Shown here piece after piece: positions 8,961 through 17,433 of a DNA stretch of 64,000 nt. The notes under the pieces are model-generated. The model saw nothing but the letters and a program-made list of their open reading frames with translations. It searched no databases and was not told the DNA's origin. Origin of the DNA: Deltaproteobacteria bacterium (lineage in GTDB: Bacteria; Myxococcota_A; UBA9160; PR03); NCBI GenBank assembly GCA_035063765.1, contig JAPSFT010000003.1, forward strand, positions 62,001-126,000. The letters are read 5' to 3'. The translations under genes and the position numbers were made by a program. The stretch's first letter is position 1, and each line of letters opens with the position of its first letter.

Positions 8961-9728
8961 ATGCGCGTCGGCCTCTTCGTGCCCTGCTACGTGGACCAGC
9001 TCGCGCCGCGGGTGGCGGAGGCCACCGTCGCGGTCCTCGAGCGGGTCGGCTGCGAGGTCGCCTACGACCCCGACCAGACCTGCTGCGGCCAGCCCTTCCT
9101 GAACCTGGGCCTCGCGCCCGAGGCCGCGCGCCTGGCCCGCGCCCACCTCGAGCGCTTCGCGGCCTACGACACGATCGTGTGTCCATCGGCGAGCTGTGTC
9201 GCCACCCTGCGGCGCCACTACGCCGGGATCGGGGTCGGCCTCGACCCGGCCGGGCGGCGCGTCTGCGAGCGCACCTTCGAGCTCGGCGAGTTCCTGGTCG
9301 GCGAGCGCGGCGTGGTCGACGTCGGGGCGCGCTTCCCGCACCGGGTGGCGCTGCTCGCGAGCTGCCACGGGCTGCGCGAGCTCGGGCTCGGCCGGCCGAG
9401 CGAGAGGGTGGGGGAGGGAGCCCGGCCGGAGGGCACGACGGAGGTGGGATCCACCGAGCGGCTGCTGCGTGCCGTCGCCGGCCTCGAGCTCGTGCTACCG
9501 GCGCGCGACGAGTGCTGCGGCTTCGGCGGCGTCTTCGCGGTCGAGGCGCCCGAGCTCTCGGAGCGGATCGGCCGCGCCCGGCTCGCCGACCTCGCCGCCA
9601 CCGGCGCCGGGTGGATCGTCGGGACCGATACGAGCTGTCTCCTGCACCTCGACGGGATCCGGCGCGCGACCCCAGGCGCGCGGGGGCCGGGGACGATCCA
9701 CCTGGCGGAGGTGCTTGCGGCGACCTGA
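8961..9728 (+). CDS. lutA: LutA-type (Fe-S)-binding lactate oxidation protein
   Basis: A 255-residue protein with two CCG domains: DQTCCGQPFLNLG in the first and RDECCGFGGVFAV in the second, plus VALLASCHGLRELGL. This matches LutA/YkgE, one of three proteins that oxidise L-lactate to pyruvate. The ATG at 8961 is divergent from the kinase pair. The partner genes lutB and lutC lie 3-5 kb downstream on the same strand, separated by unrelated genes, which is an unusual arrangement. A 25-residue polar stretch (around residues 145-170) sits between the two conserved halves. Confidence 0.9.
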   Translation: MRVGLFVPCYVDQLAPRVAEATVAVLERVGCEVAYDPDQTCCGQPFLNLGLAPEAARLARAHLERFAAYDTIVCPSASCVATLRRHYAGIGVGLDPAGRRVCERTFELGEFLVGERGVVDVGARFPHRVALLASCHGLRELGLGRPSERVGEGARPEGTTEVGSTERLLRAVAGLELVLPARDECCGFGGVFAVEAPELSERIGRARLADLAATGAGWIVGTDTSCLLHLDGIRRATPGARGPGTIHLAEVLAAT

Positions 9729-9771
9729 TCCCCGCCGCCTCCCGGACCGGCCCCGCGCCGGTGCCAGGGAA

Positions 9772-9785
9772 TGAAACATGTTCTA
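9772..9785. promoter_or_regulatory. KstR/TetR-like palindromic operator candidate upstream of nitronate monooxygenase
   Basis: The 14-mer TGAAACATGTTCTA fits the pattern T-NN-AAC-NN-GTT-NN-A, the core of operators bound by KstR-type TetR regulators of lipid and sterol genes in actinobacteria. It lies in the only AT-rich patch (9770-9791) of the spacer, about 31 bp before the GTG start of the next gene. Recognition by such a regulator here is an inference; the match itself is seen in the sequence. Confidence 0.4.
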
Positions 9786-9816
9786 GTTTTAGTGGCCCTG
9801 CTGCGAAGGAGCCTTC

Positions 9817-10941
9817 GTGCGCACCCCGCTTTGCGAACGCCTCGGCATCGAGTTCCCGATCTTCGCCTTCACCCACTGCCGCGACGTCGTGGTGGCCGTC
9901 TCGAAGGCCGGCGGGCTCGGCGTGCTCGGGGCGGTCGGCTTCAGCGCCGAGCAGCTCGAGATCGAGATGAAGTGGATCGACGACCACATCGGGGACAAGC
10001 CCTACGGCGTCGACGTGGTGATCCCCCAGAAGTACGCGGGCAAGGGCGAGGCGCTCGACGCGGGCGCGCTCGAGCACAAGCTCGCCGAGATGATCCCGGC
10101 CGGGCACCGGGCCTTCGCGAAGCGCCTGCTCGCCGAGCACGGCGTGCCCGAGCTGCCCGAGGGCGAGCACGCGCGCGAGCTGCTCGGCTGGACGGCGGCG
10201 ACGGCGGGCCCGCAGGTCGAGGCGATCCTGAAGCACCCGAAGGTGAAGCTCGTCGCGAACGCGCTCGGGACGCCGCCGGCCGACGTGATCCGGGAGATCC
10301 AGGCGAGCGGGCGCCTGGTCGGCGCACTGTGCGGGAGCGTCAAGCACGCGCTCCAGCACAAGGAGGCCGGGGTCGACTTCGTGATCGCGCAGGGCACCGA
10401 GGGGGGCGGCCACACCGGCGAGATCGGGAGCCTCGTCCTGTGGCCGCAGGTGATCGACGCGGTGGCGCCGGTGCCGGTGCTCGCGGCGGGCGGGATCGGC
10501 GACGGGCGCCAGATGGCGGCGGCGCTGATGCTGGGCGCCCAGGGGGTCTGGACCGGCTCGCTCTGGCTCACCGTCGAAGAGGCCGAGGTGCCGCTCCCGC
10601 AGCAGGAGTCGCTGCTGCGGGCGACGAGCCACGACACCGTGCGCTCGCGCGCCTGGACCGGGAAGCCCTGCCGGATGCTCCGCAACGACTGGACCGAGGC
10701 CTGGGACCAGCCCGAGAACCCGAAGCCGCTCGGGATGCCGCTCCAGTTCATGGTCACGGCCGACGCCGTCTCGCGCACGACGCGGTACGCCGCCAAGGCC
10801 CAGCCGGTCGCCTTCAATCCCGTCGGCCAGGTGGTCGGGATGATGAACGAGCGGCGCTCCACCCGCGACGTGATCGTGAAGCTCGTCGAGGAGTACCTCG
10901 ACGCGAGCGAGCGCTTCGCGGCGATCCAGCCGAAGGAGTGA
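9817..10941 (+). CDS. Nitronate monooxygenase family flavoprotein
   Basis: A 374-residue FMN TIM-barrel protein of the nitronate monooxygenase (2-nitropropane dioxygenase) family. Diagnostic stretches are GIEFPIFAFTHCRDVV at the N-terminus, VIAQGTEGGGHTGEIGSLVL at the FMN site and AAGGIGDGRQMAAALMLGAQ at the phosphate-binding loop. Members oxidise alkyl nitronates or act as enoyl-reductase-like flavoproteins in lipid pathways; the true substrate here is unknown. The GTG at 9817 is chosen because AAGGAG lies five bases upstream and the protein starts exactly at the conserved strand. A palindromic operator candidate precedes it. Confidence 0.9.
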   Translation: MRTPLCERLGIEFPIFAFTHCRDVVVAVSKAGGLGVLGAVGFSAEQLEIEMKWIDDHIGDKPYGVDVVIPQKYAGKGEALDAGALEHKLAEMIPAGHRAFAKRLLAEHGVPELPEGEHARELLGWTAATAGPQVEAILKHPKVKLVANALGTPPADVIREIQASGRLVGALCGSVKHALQHKEAGVDFVIAQGTEGGGHTGEIGSLVLWPQVIDAVAPVPVLAAGGIGDGRQMAAALMLGAQGVWTGSLWLTVEEAEVPLPQQESLLRATSHDTVRSRAWTGKPCRMLRNDWTEAWDQPENPKPLGMPLQFMVTADAVSRTTRYAAKAQPVAFNPVGQVVGMMNERRSTRDVIVKLVEEYLDASERFAAIQPKE

Positions 10942-10950
10942 GGGCGCGGC

Positions 10951-11994
10951 TCAGGGCGGGGCGCGCAGCTTCTCGAGCGACTCGCGGTACTTCTCGCAGG
11001 GGTCGGCGAGGTCGGCGCGCGGGGTGAGCCAGACGTAGTCGAAGGGTGCGCCCGCGCTGGGATCGGCCGCCGGGTCGTCCGGGTCGATCTCGAGCAGGCC
11101 GACGCTCGCGACGTGCGCTCGGGGGGCGAAGCGCGCGAGCCAGCGCGGGGCACCGCGGTCTCGTCGCACGTGCTCGTTGCCGGCCACGAGCAGCGCGCTC
11201 CCGTCCGGTGTCGCGGCGGCGGCGCTGGCGACGAGCAGCGCGGCCTCGTCCGGTGTCGCGGCGGCGGCGCTGGCGAGGGCGCGGGCGAGCTGTGCGTTCC
11301 AGGCACGCTGCACGTCCACCATGCGCTCGAGCATCGCAGGGGGCGCGTGGCCGCAGTGGGCCTCGCGGATCTGCTCGGCGAGGGCGCGGCGCTCTCCGGG
11401 ATCGGCGGGCGCGTCGAGGCCGAGCGCGGCGCGCCGCGCGGGCGGGAGCGCTGCGATGCCGCCGTGGCCGATCGCGTGCCGCTCGCTGCGCGGCAGGTTG
11501 GCCGCGACGATCGGGAGCCGGGCCCGGAGGACGGCCTCGAAGAGCGGCGCGTAGAGGGCGAAGGGCGGCCAGCCGCTCGCGTCCCAGGCGACCGCTTCGC
11601 GCAGCGCGGCGGCGCGGGCGGCGGCGTCGCCCGGCGCCGCGAGGGCCCCTGCGATCGCGGGAGCGTCGCCGGCGTCGAGCATCTCGAAGGCGACGGCGGG
11701 GCGGCGGCCGCGGGCGACGAGGCCTGCGACGATGCGCGCCTGGAGCGCGTGGTGGTCGGGGTTGTCGTGGCGCTCGCCCACCAGCACGAGGTCGGCCACG
11801 GCGAGCGCGTCGAGCAGCGCGTCCTCGTCGATCCAGCGGCCGGCGGCGACCTCGCGGATCCGGCCGGCGAGCGGGTGGTCGCGGCCATGGGCGGCCTGCC
11901 ACACGAGGGGTGCGGGAGCGCGAACCGCGTCCCGCCCGGCTCCGGCGCAGGCGGCCGCGAGCAGCAGCAGGACGGTGCTGGCCGTGCGGCGCAT
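10951..11994 (-). CDS. ChaN-like lipoprotein (haem-binding uptake / Tiki superfamily)
   Basis: A 347-residue exported protein starting MRRTASTVLLLLAAACAGAG, with a probable lipobox Cys at residue 16. Characteristic motifs are VLVGERHDNPDHH near residue 69, AVAFEMLD, and near the C-terminus ALLVAGNEHVRRDRGAP. ChaN of Campylobacter binds stacked haems at the outer membrane; relatives may be metal-dependent hydrolases. It converges with the nitronate monooxygenase gene (10-bp gap) and diverges from the AsmA-like gene. A 45-bp in-frame tandem duplication lies just before the GNEH motif. Confidence 0.82.
   Translation of the reverse strand: MRRTASTVLLLLAAACAGAGRDAVRAPAPLVWQAAHGRDHPLAGRIREVAAGRWIDEDALLDALAVADLVLVGERHDNPDHHALQARIVAGLVARGRRPAVAFEMLDAGDAPAIAGALAAPGDAAARAAALREAVAWDASGWPPFALYAPLFEAVLRARLPIVAANLPRSERHAIGHGGIAALPPARRAALGLDAPADPGERRALAEQIREAHCGHAPPAMLERMVDVQRAWNAQLARALASAAAATPDEAALLVASAAAATPDGSALLVAGNEHVRRDRGAPRWLARFAPRAHVASVGLLEIDPDDPAADPSAGAPFDYVWLTPRADLADPCEKYRESLEKLRAPP
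11186..11275. repeat. 45-bp in-frame tandem duplication within the ChaN-like gene
   Basis: Units 11186-11230 and 11231-11275 match except for a few bases in the middle; both share acgagcagcgcg at the start and the same 28 bases at the end. Translated on the minus strand they give ASAAAATPDEAALLV followed by ASAAAATPDGSALLV. The second copy runs into the conserved AGNEHVRRDRG segment, so the first copy is the likely extra one. Confidence 0.9.
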
Positions 11995-12067
11995 CGCGCA
12001 GGGGTAGCCCGCGGCGCGCGTGCCTGTCGAGGCGCGTCGCCTACCATCGCCAGCCACGGGAGGGTCG

Positions 12068-12853
12068 ATGAGGCGCGTGCTCCTGGTCGTTGCCATCGGG
12101 CTCGCCGTCGTCGCGGGCGCGCTGTTCTGGTTCCTGCGCTTCTCGCTCGACGGGCGCGTCCGGGCTGCGATCGAGGAGCAGGGCTCCGCGATGGCGCTGG
12201 CACCGGTGCGCGTGGAGGGTGTCCATCTCGACCTGCGCGGAGGGCGCGGGACGATCCGCGGCATCACGGTCGGCAACCCCGAGGGCTTCCCGCCGGGCAC
12301 CGCCGTCTCGCTGGCCGGGATCGAGGTGGCGATCGAGCCGGCCTCGCTGCGCGGGAGCCCGCTGGTCGTACCCGAGATCCGGGTCGGCGAGCCGCGCGTC
12401 ACGGTCGTGCTGAGCGCCGACGGCCGGATGAACGTGGACGCGCTGCGCCGCAACGTCGGCGACTACTCCGATCGCGTCGAGGCAGCGGAGCGGAGCGCGG
12501 CGCGGGCGGAGGGCACGCCCCCCGCGCGGCGCGAAGCGCCCGGCACCGAGCCCGAGGGAGCGACGCGGGTTCGCGTCGAGCAGCTGACGATCGCCGAGGG
12601 CACGCTCGTCGTCGACGCCTCTGCGCTCGGCCGCGAGCCCGAGGAGCTGCGGCTCGGCTCCGTCGAGCTCCGCGATCTCGGCGGCGAGCGCGGCGCGACC
12701 CCCGAGCAGATCGGCCGCCGTGTCGCCGACGCGCTGATCGCCCGGACGGCGCGGGCGGTGGCCGCCGCCGAGCTGAAGCGCACCCTGCGCGACAAGGGCG
12801 GCGAGCTCGGTGAGAAGCTCGGCGAGCTGCTCCGGAAGGGCCTCGACCGATGA
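12068..12853 (+). CDS. AsmA/DUF748-like single-pass membrane protein
   Basis: A 261-residue protein with an N-terminal membrane anchor (VLLVVAIGLAVVAGALFWFL). The following region resembles the N-terminal repeat of AsmA/DUF748 proteins: VEGVHLDLRGGRGTIRG, NPEGFPPGTAVSLAGIEVAI and PEIRVGEPRVTVVL. The C-terminal half is polar and helical. AsmA-like proteins are linked to outer-membrane assembly and lipid transport, but this one is short and its job is not known. The ATG at 12068 follows GAGGGTCG. Its last codons overlap the lutB start (ATGA), which suggests translational coupling with lutBC. Confidence 0.7.
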   Translation: MRRVLLVVAIGLAVVAGALFWFLRFSLDGRVRAAIEEQGSAMALAPVRVEGVHLDLRGGRGTIRGITVGNPEGFPPGTAVSLAGIEVAIEPASLRGSPLVVPEIRVGEPRVTVVLSADGRMNVDALRRNVGDYSDRVEAAERSAARAEGTPPARREAPGTEPEGATRVRVEQLTIAEGTLVVDASALGREPEELRLGSVELRDLGGERGATPEQIGRRVADALIARTARAVAAAELKRTLRDKGGELGEKLGELLRKGLDR

Positions 12854-14181
12854 GGGCGCTGCCACTGCGGTCCCGCGGGCTCGAGCTGCCGATCGACCGG
12901 CGCGCGGCGGCGGTGCTGCCGGAGGCGGCGCTCGCGCGCCACGACGCGGCGGTGTGGCAGCTGCGGGTGAAGCGCGATGCGGCGGTGGCGGCGGTGCCGG
13001 ACTTCGAGGCGCTGCGCACCCGCGCGGCGGCGCTGAAGGACCACGCCCTCGACCACCTCGACCTGCTGCTCGAGCGCTTCGAGGCGCAGGCGCGCGCGGC
13101 GGGCGCCGTCGTCCACTGGGCGAGCGACGCGCGCGGCCTGTGCGAGACGGTCGAGGCGCTGCTGCGCGCGCACGGCGCCACACTCGTCGTGAAGAGCAAG
13201 TCGATGCTCACGGAGGAGTGCGGTCTCAACCCGTGGCTCGAGGCGCGCGGGTTCGAGGTGGTCGACACCGACCTCGGCGAGCGCATCGTGCAGCTCGGGC
13301 ACGAGCCGCCCTCACACCTGATCGTTCCGGCCATCCACCGCACGCGGGGCGAGATCGGCGCGCTCTTCGAGCGCACGATGGGAAGCCCCGCCGGCGAGAC
13401 GGATCCCGCGCGGCTGATGGCCGTGGCGCGCGAGGCCCTGCGTGCCCGCTTCCTGGTGGCGCAGGCGGGGATCAGCGGTGCGAACTTCGCGATCGCCGAG
13501 ACGGGCTCGCTCGTGCTCGTGACCAACGAGGGCAACGCGGATCTCGGAACCGCCCTACCCCCGCTGCACGTGGCCTGCGTCGGGATCGAGAAGCTGGTAC
13601 CGACCCTCGACGACGCAGCGGTGTTGCTGCGCCTGCTGGCACGCAGCGCGACCGGCCAGCCGATCAGTGCCTACACGACCGTGCTGACGGGGCCGCGGCC
13701 AGGGGGTGAGCTGCACGTCGTGCTCGTCGACAACGGCCGCAGCCGCCTGCTCGCCCACCCCGGGCGGCGCCGCCTGCTGCGCTGCATCCGCTGCGGCGCC
13801 TGCCTCAACACCTGCCCGGTGTACCGGCGCGCCGGTGGCCATGCCTACGGCACCGCCGTGGGCGGTCCGATCGGTGCGGCGCTCGCGCCCGCGCTCGCGC
13901 CGCAAGAAGGGGGGTCGCTGCCCTGGGCCTCGTCGCTGTGCGGGAGCTGCACGGCGGTGTGCCCCGTCCGCATCGACCTGCACGAGCAGCTCCTCGCCTG
14001 GCGGCTCGACGCGCCGCAGCCCTCACCCGCAATCGTGCGCTACGCGCGGCTCGCGGCGTACCTGCTGGCGCACCCGCGCCTGTGGCGGGCCGCGACCCGC
14101 CTCGCCCGCCTCGCCTGGCCCCTCCTGGGGACAGTCCCGGCGATTCGGCGATTCTCGGAGCGGTTCGGAGTCCGGCAATGA
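12850..14181 (+). CDS. lutB: LutB-type iron-sulfur lactate oxidation protein
   Basis: A 443-residue protein with the LutB domain (KSKSMLTEECGLNPWLE, AETGSLVLVTNEGNADL, HVACVGIEKLVPT) and two 4Fe-4S-type clusters: Cys 312, 315, 318 and 322 (CIRCGACLNTC) and Cys 364, 367 and 371 (CGSCTAVC). With LutA and LutC it oxidises L-lactate to pyruvate and feeds electrons to the chain. The start overlaps the AsmA-like gene by ATGA, and the stop overlaps lutC by ATGA. The last 19 or so codons are encoded by the left arm and loop of a 30-bp inverted repeat, so the natural C-terminus may have been replaced. Confidence 0.93.
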   Translation: MRALPLRSRGLELPIDRRAAAVLPEAALARHDAAVWQLRVKRDAAVAAVPDFEALRTRAAALKDHALDHLDLLLERFEAQARAAGAVVHWASDARGLCETVEALLRAHGATLVVKSKSMLTEECGLNPWLEARGFEVVDTDLGERIVQLGHEPPSHLIVPAIHRTRGEIGALFERTMGSPAGETDPARLMAVAREALRARFLVAQAGISGANFAIAETGSLVLVTNEGNADLGTALPPLHVACVGIEKLVPTLDDAAVLLRLLARSATGQPISAYTTVLTGPRPGGELHVVLVDNGRSRLLAHPGRRRLLRCIRCGACLNTCPVYRRAGGHAYGTAVGGPIGAALAPALAPQEGGSLPWASSLCGSCTAVCPVRIDLHEQLLAWRLDAPQPSPAIVRYARLAAYLLAHPRLWRAATRLARLAWPLLGTVPAIRRFSERFGVRQ

Positions 14182-14212
14182 GGAGAATCGCCGAATCGCC
14201 GGGACTGTCCCC
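14127..14212. repeat. Perfect 30-bp inverted repeat across the lutB/lutC junction (REP/MITE-like)
   Basis: The left arm 14127-14156 begins GGGGACAGTCCCGGCG and the right arm 14183-14212 is its exact reverse complement, ending CGCCGGGACTGTCCCC. The 26-nt loop (14157-14182) contains the lutC Shine-Dalgarno GGAG (14167-14170), the lutC ATG (14178) and the lutB TGA (14179-14181). The outer GGGAC-N-GTCCC ends are themselves palindromic. The arrangement looks like an inserted palindromic element that was absorbed into both coding sequences, or a regulatory hairpin. Confidence 0.92.
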
Positions 14213-14858
14213 GCCCTTTGCCGCGCGGGAGCGGGTTCTCGGGGCGGTCCGGAGAGGGGTGAGGCACGCGGTGGCGCATCCGGGTGCGCACCCCGCACCG
14301 GCGATGGACGCGAGCTGGCATGCGTTCGCGGCGGGGCTCGCGAGCGTGGGTGGCGCCGCCTACGGCCCGGTGGCGCGCACGGCGCTCGCCGGCGAGGCGC
14401 TCGGGATCGCGCGCGAGTGGGCGGCGGGCGGCCGGGTCGTGGCCGAGCCGTCGGCGGCCGCGCTGCTCGCCGATCCGGCGTCCCCCGTGCCTCCCGGCCT
14501 CGAGCTCGCGAGCGCGCAGGCCGCGCCGCACGCGTTCGCCGACGTGGCCGTGGCGATCGTGCGGGGCGAGGTCGCTGCCGGCGAGTGCGGCGCCGTGGCG
14601 GTGCTCGGCCGCGACGCGCCCCAGCGCGCGCTGCTCTTCCTTGCCGAGCGCGTCCTGATCCTGCTCGACGCCACGCGGGTCGCCGGCGACCTGCACACGG
14701 CCTTCCGGCTGCTACCACCCGACGCGCTCGCTGCCCACCACCTGACCTGGATCAGCGGGCCCTCGAAGACCGCCGACATCGAGCAGACCCTGGTGTTCGG
14801 CGCGCACGGGCCGCGCGGGCTCGCGGTCCTCGGGTACGGCGACCACGCCCGGCCGTGA
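14178..14858 (+). CDS. lutC: LutC-type lactate utilization protein
   Basis: A 226-residue protein of the LutC/YkgG family. The C-terminal signature LTWISGPSKTADIEQTLVFG and ARGPRGL-like ending (GAHGPRGLAVLGYG) are clear. It completes the LutABC lactate-oxidising set. The ATG at 14178 is seven bases after GGAG and overlaps the lutB stop. The first 12 residues (MRRIAESPGLSP) come from the right arm of the inverted repeat; recognisable family similarity starts at about residue 16 (ARERVLGAVR). A GTG at 14259 is in frame but would remove that helix. Confidence 0.88.
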   Translation: MRRIAESPGLSPPFAARERVLGAVRRGVRHAVAHPGAHPAPAMDASWHAFAAGLASVGGAAYGPVARTALAGEALGIAREWAAGGRVVAEPSAAALLADPASPVPPGLELASAQAAPHAFADVAVAIVRGEVAAGECGAVAVLGRDAPQRALLFLAERVLILLDATRVAGDLHTAFRLLPPDALAAHHLTWISGPSKTADIEQTLVFGAHGPRGLAVLGYGDHARP

Positions 14859-14906
14859 AGCCGGGGTCCGGGCGACGGCGATCGGGTCCGCTCCCGACAG
14901 CGCCCC

Positions 14907-15628
<722 letters not shown>

Positions 15629-15632
<4 letters not shown>

Positions 15633-16423
15633 GCGGCTTCCCCGGTTCCCAGGTACGCCTCGATCACCTTGGGGTCGCGCCGCACGGCCTCGGGCGTGCC
15701 CTCGGCGATCTTCTCGCCGTGGTCCAGCACCGCGACACGGTCGCAGAGGTTCATCACGAAGGGGATGTCGTGGTCGATCAGCACGATCGCGATGCCGAAC
15801 TCACGGCGCACGTGCGCCACGAACTCGCGCAGCGCCTCCTTCTCGGACGGGTTCATGCCGGCGGCCGGCTCGTCGAGGAGCAGGAGCCTCGGGCCCGTGG
15901 CGAGCGCACGGGCGATCTCGAGGCGGCGCTGCTCGCCATAGGGCAGCGAGTCCGCGCGTCCTTCGGCGAAGCGCTCGAGCCCGACGCGCGCGAGCAGCTC
16001 GCGCGCGCGCGCGGCGTGGGCGGCCTCGGTGCGGCGCCAGGCCGGACCGCGCACGACGTCGCGCAGGCCCGAACGATGCGCGCCGGAGAGCGCCGCCTGC
16101 ACGTTCTCGAGCGCGCTGAGGCCGCGGAAGAGGCGGATGTTCTGGAAGGTGCGCGCGATGCCGCGCCGGCAGATCCGGCTCGGCCGCCAGCCGCCGATCT
16201 CGACCCCGTCGAAGGCGACACGCCCCGCGGCCGGCGCGTAGACGCCGGTGATCACGTTGAAGGCCGTGGTCTTGCCGGCGCCGTTCGGCCCGATCAGCGC
16301 CACGAGCTCGTGGGCGCCGACCCGCAGGTCGAGCCCCGACACCGCGGTGAGGCCGCCGAAGCGGACCGTCACGCCGTCGAGCGCCAGCAGCTCGCTCGTG
16401 GGGTGCGGCTCGGGCGAGGTCAC
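15629..16423 (-). CDS. livG: Branched-chain amino-acid ABC transporter ATP-binding protein LivG
   Basis: A 264-residue ABC ATPase with Walker A GPNGAGKTT, the LivG-type phrase GIARTFQNIRLFRGLSALEN, a Q-loop and LPYGEQRRLEIARAL in the signature position, Walker B LLLLDEPAAGMNP, and a C-terminus VIEAYLG. The GTG at 16423 overlaps the livM stop (GTGA) and gives the N-terminus VTSPEPHPTSELLALDGV. It pairs with LivF under the LivHM permease. Confidence 0.92.
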
Positions 16424-17433
16424 CCGGGCCTCCCCGCGACGGCCGTGCTCCGCGGGCGCAGCCAGCGCAACGACAGCTCGCGCGAGCCCAGGAGCCCCTG
16501 CGGGCGCAGGATCATCGTCACGATGATGAGGAGCGAGTAGAGGATCATCCGCCACTCCCCGAGCCCGCGCAGCAGCTCGGGAGCGGCGGTCAGGACGGCG
16601 GCGGCGAGCGCCGCGCCGGTCAGCGAGCCGAGCCCGCCGAGCACCACGAAGGCCACGATCTCGAAGGAGCGCACGAAGGTGAAGCTGTTGGTGTGGACGT
16701 AGCCCTCGGCGTGCGCGAAGAGCGCTCCCGCCACGCCCGCGAAGAAGCTCGCGACCACGAAGGCCTCGACCTTCACGCGCGTCGTGGGAATCCCCATCGC
16801 CTCGGCCGCCGTCTCGTCCTCGCGCACGGCGCGGAAGGCGAGCCCGCCCGCGGAATAGACGAGCCTGGCCATCACGAACACCGAGAGCGCCACCACCGCG
16901 CCGATCACGCCGATCCCCTCGTAGCGCAGGTCCACGCCCGCCGGCGCCGAGAGCGAGAAGCCGCGCGCGCCGCCCACCGTGTCGACGTTCAGGATCGCGA
17001 TCCGGATGATCTCGCCGAAGCCGAGCGTCGCGATCGCGAGGTAGTCGCCGCGCAGGCGCAGCGACGGCACCCCGACCACCAGCCCCGCGAGCGACGCCGC
17101 GAGCCCGCCCGCCAGCAGGGGCAGCGGGAAGTAGGCGAGCCGCGCGATCCCGGCGGGCAGGACGGCCGCCAGGCTCGCGAGCCAGCCCGCACCCAGGTAC
17201 ACGCTGAAGGCCGCCGACACGTAGGCGCCGACCGCCATGAAGCCCGCATGCCCGATCGAGAACTGGCCGGTGAAGCCGTTCACGAGCTGGAGACTCGTGG
17301 CCGCGAGCACCGCGACCAGGATCCGGACCAGGATCGTCAGGTAGTAGCGGTTCAGGATCTGGGGAAGCGCCCAGTCCGCGAGCGCGAGCAGCACGATCGC
17401 CGCCGCCACGCCGAGCAGGCCCCGCGCCCGCAC
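16420..17433 (-). CDS. livM: Branched-chain amino-acid ABC transporter permease LivM
   Basis: A 337-residue polytopic inner-membrane protein with the LivM signature LVNGFTGQFSIGHAGFMAVG and the cytoplasmic coupling-loop region RAVREDETAAEAMGIPTTRVK. It forms the permease with LivH. The start is GTG 17433, sharing one base with the livH stop. The stop overlaps livG. Length matches the family. Confidence 0.92.
   Translation of the reverse strand: MRARGLLGVAAAIVLLALADWALPQILNRYYLTILVRILVAVLAATSLQLVNGFTGQFSIGHAGFMAVGAYVSAAFSVYLGAGWLASLAAVLPAGIARLAYFPLPLLAGGLAASLAGLVVGVPSLRLRGDYLAIATLGFGEIIRIAILNVDTVGGARGFSLSAPAGVDLRYEGIGVIGAVVALSVFVMARLVYSAGGLAFRAVREDETAAEAMGIPTTRVKVEAFVVASFFAGVAGALFAHAEGYVHTNSFTFVRSFEIVAFVVLGGLGSLTGAALAAAVLTAAPELLRGLGEWRMILYSLLIIVTMILRPQGLLGSRELSLRWLRPRSTAVAGRPG

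Noticed and set aside
5271-9728. A very long plus-strand open frame (about 1485 codons) across the two kinase genes
   Set aside because: It is antisense to both kinases, its product is an Arg/Gly/Ala-rich composition typical of shadow frames in GC-rich DNA, and only its last 256 codons (lutA) show family motifs.
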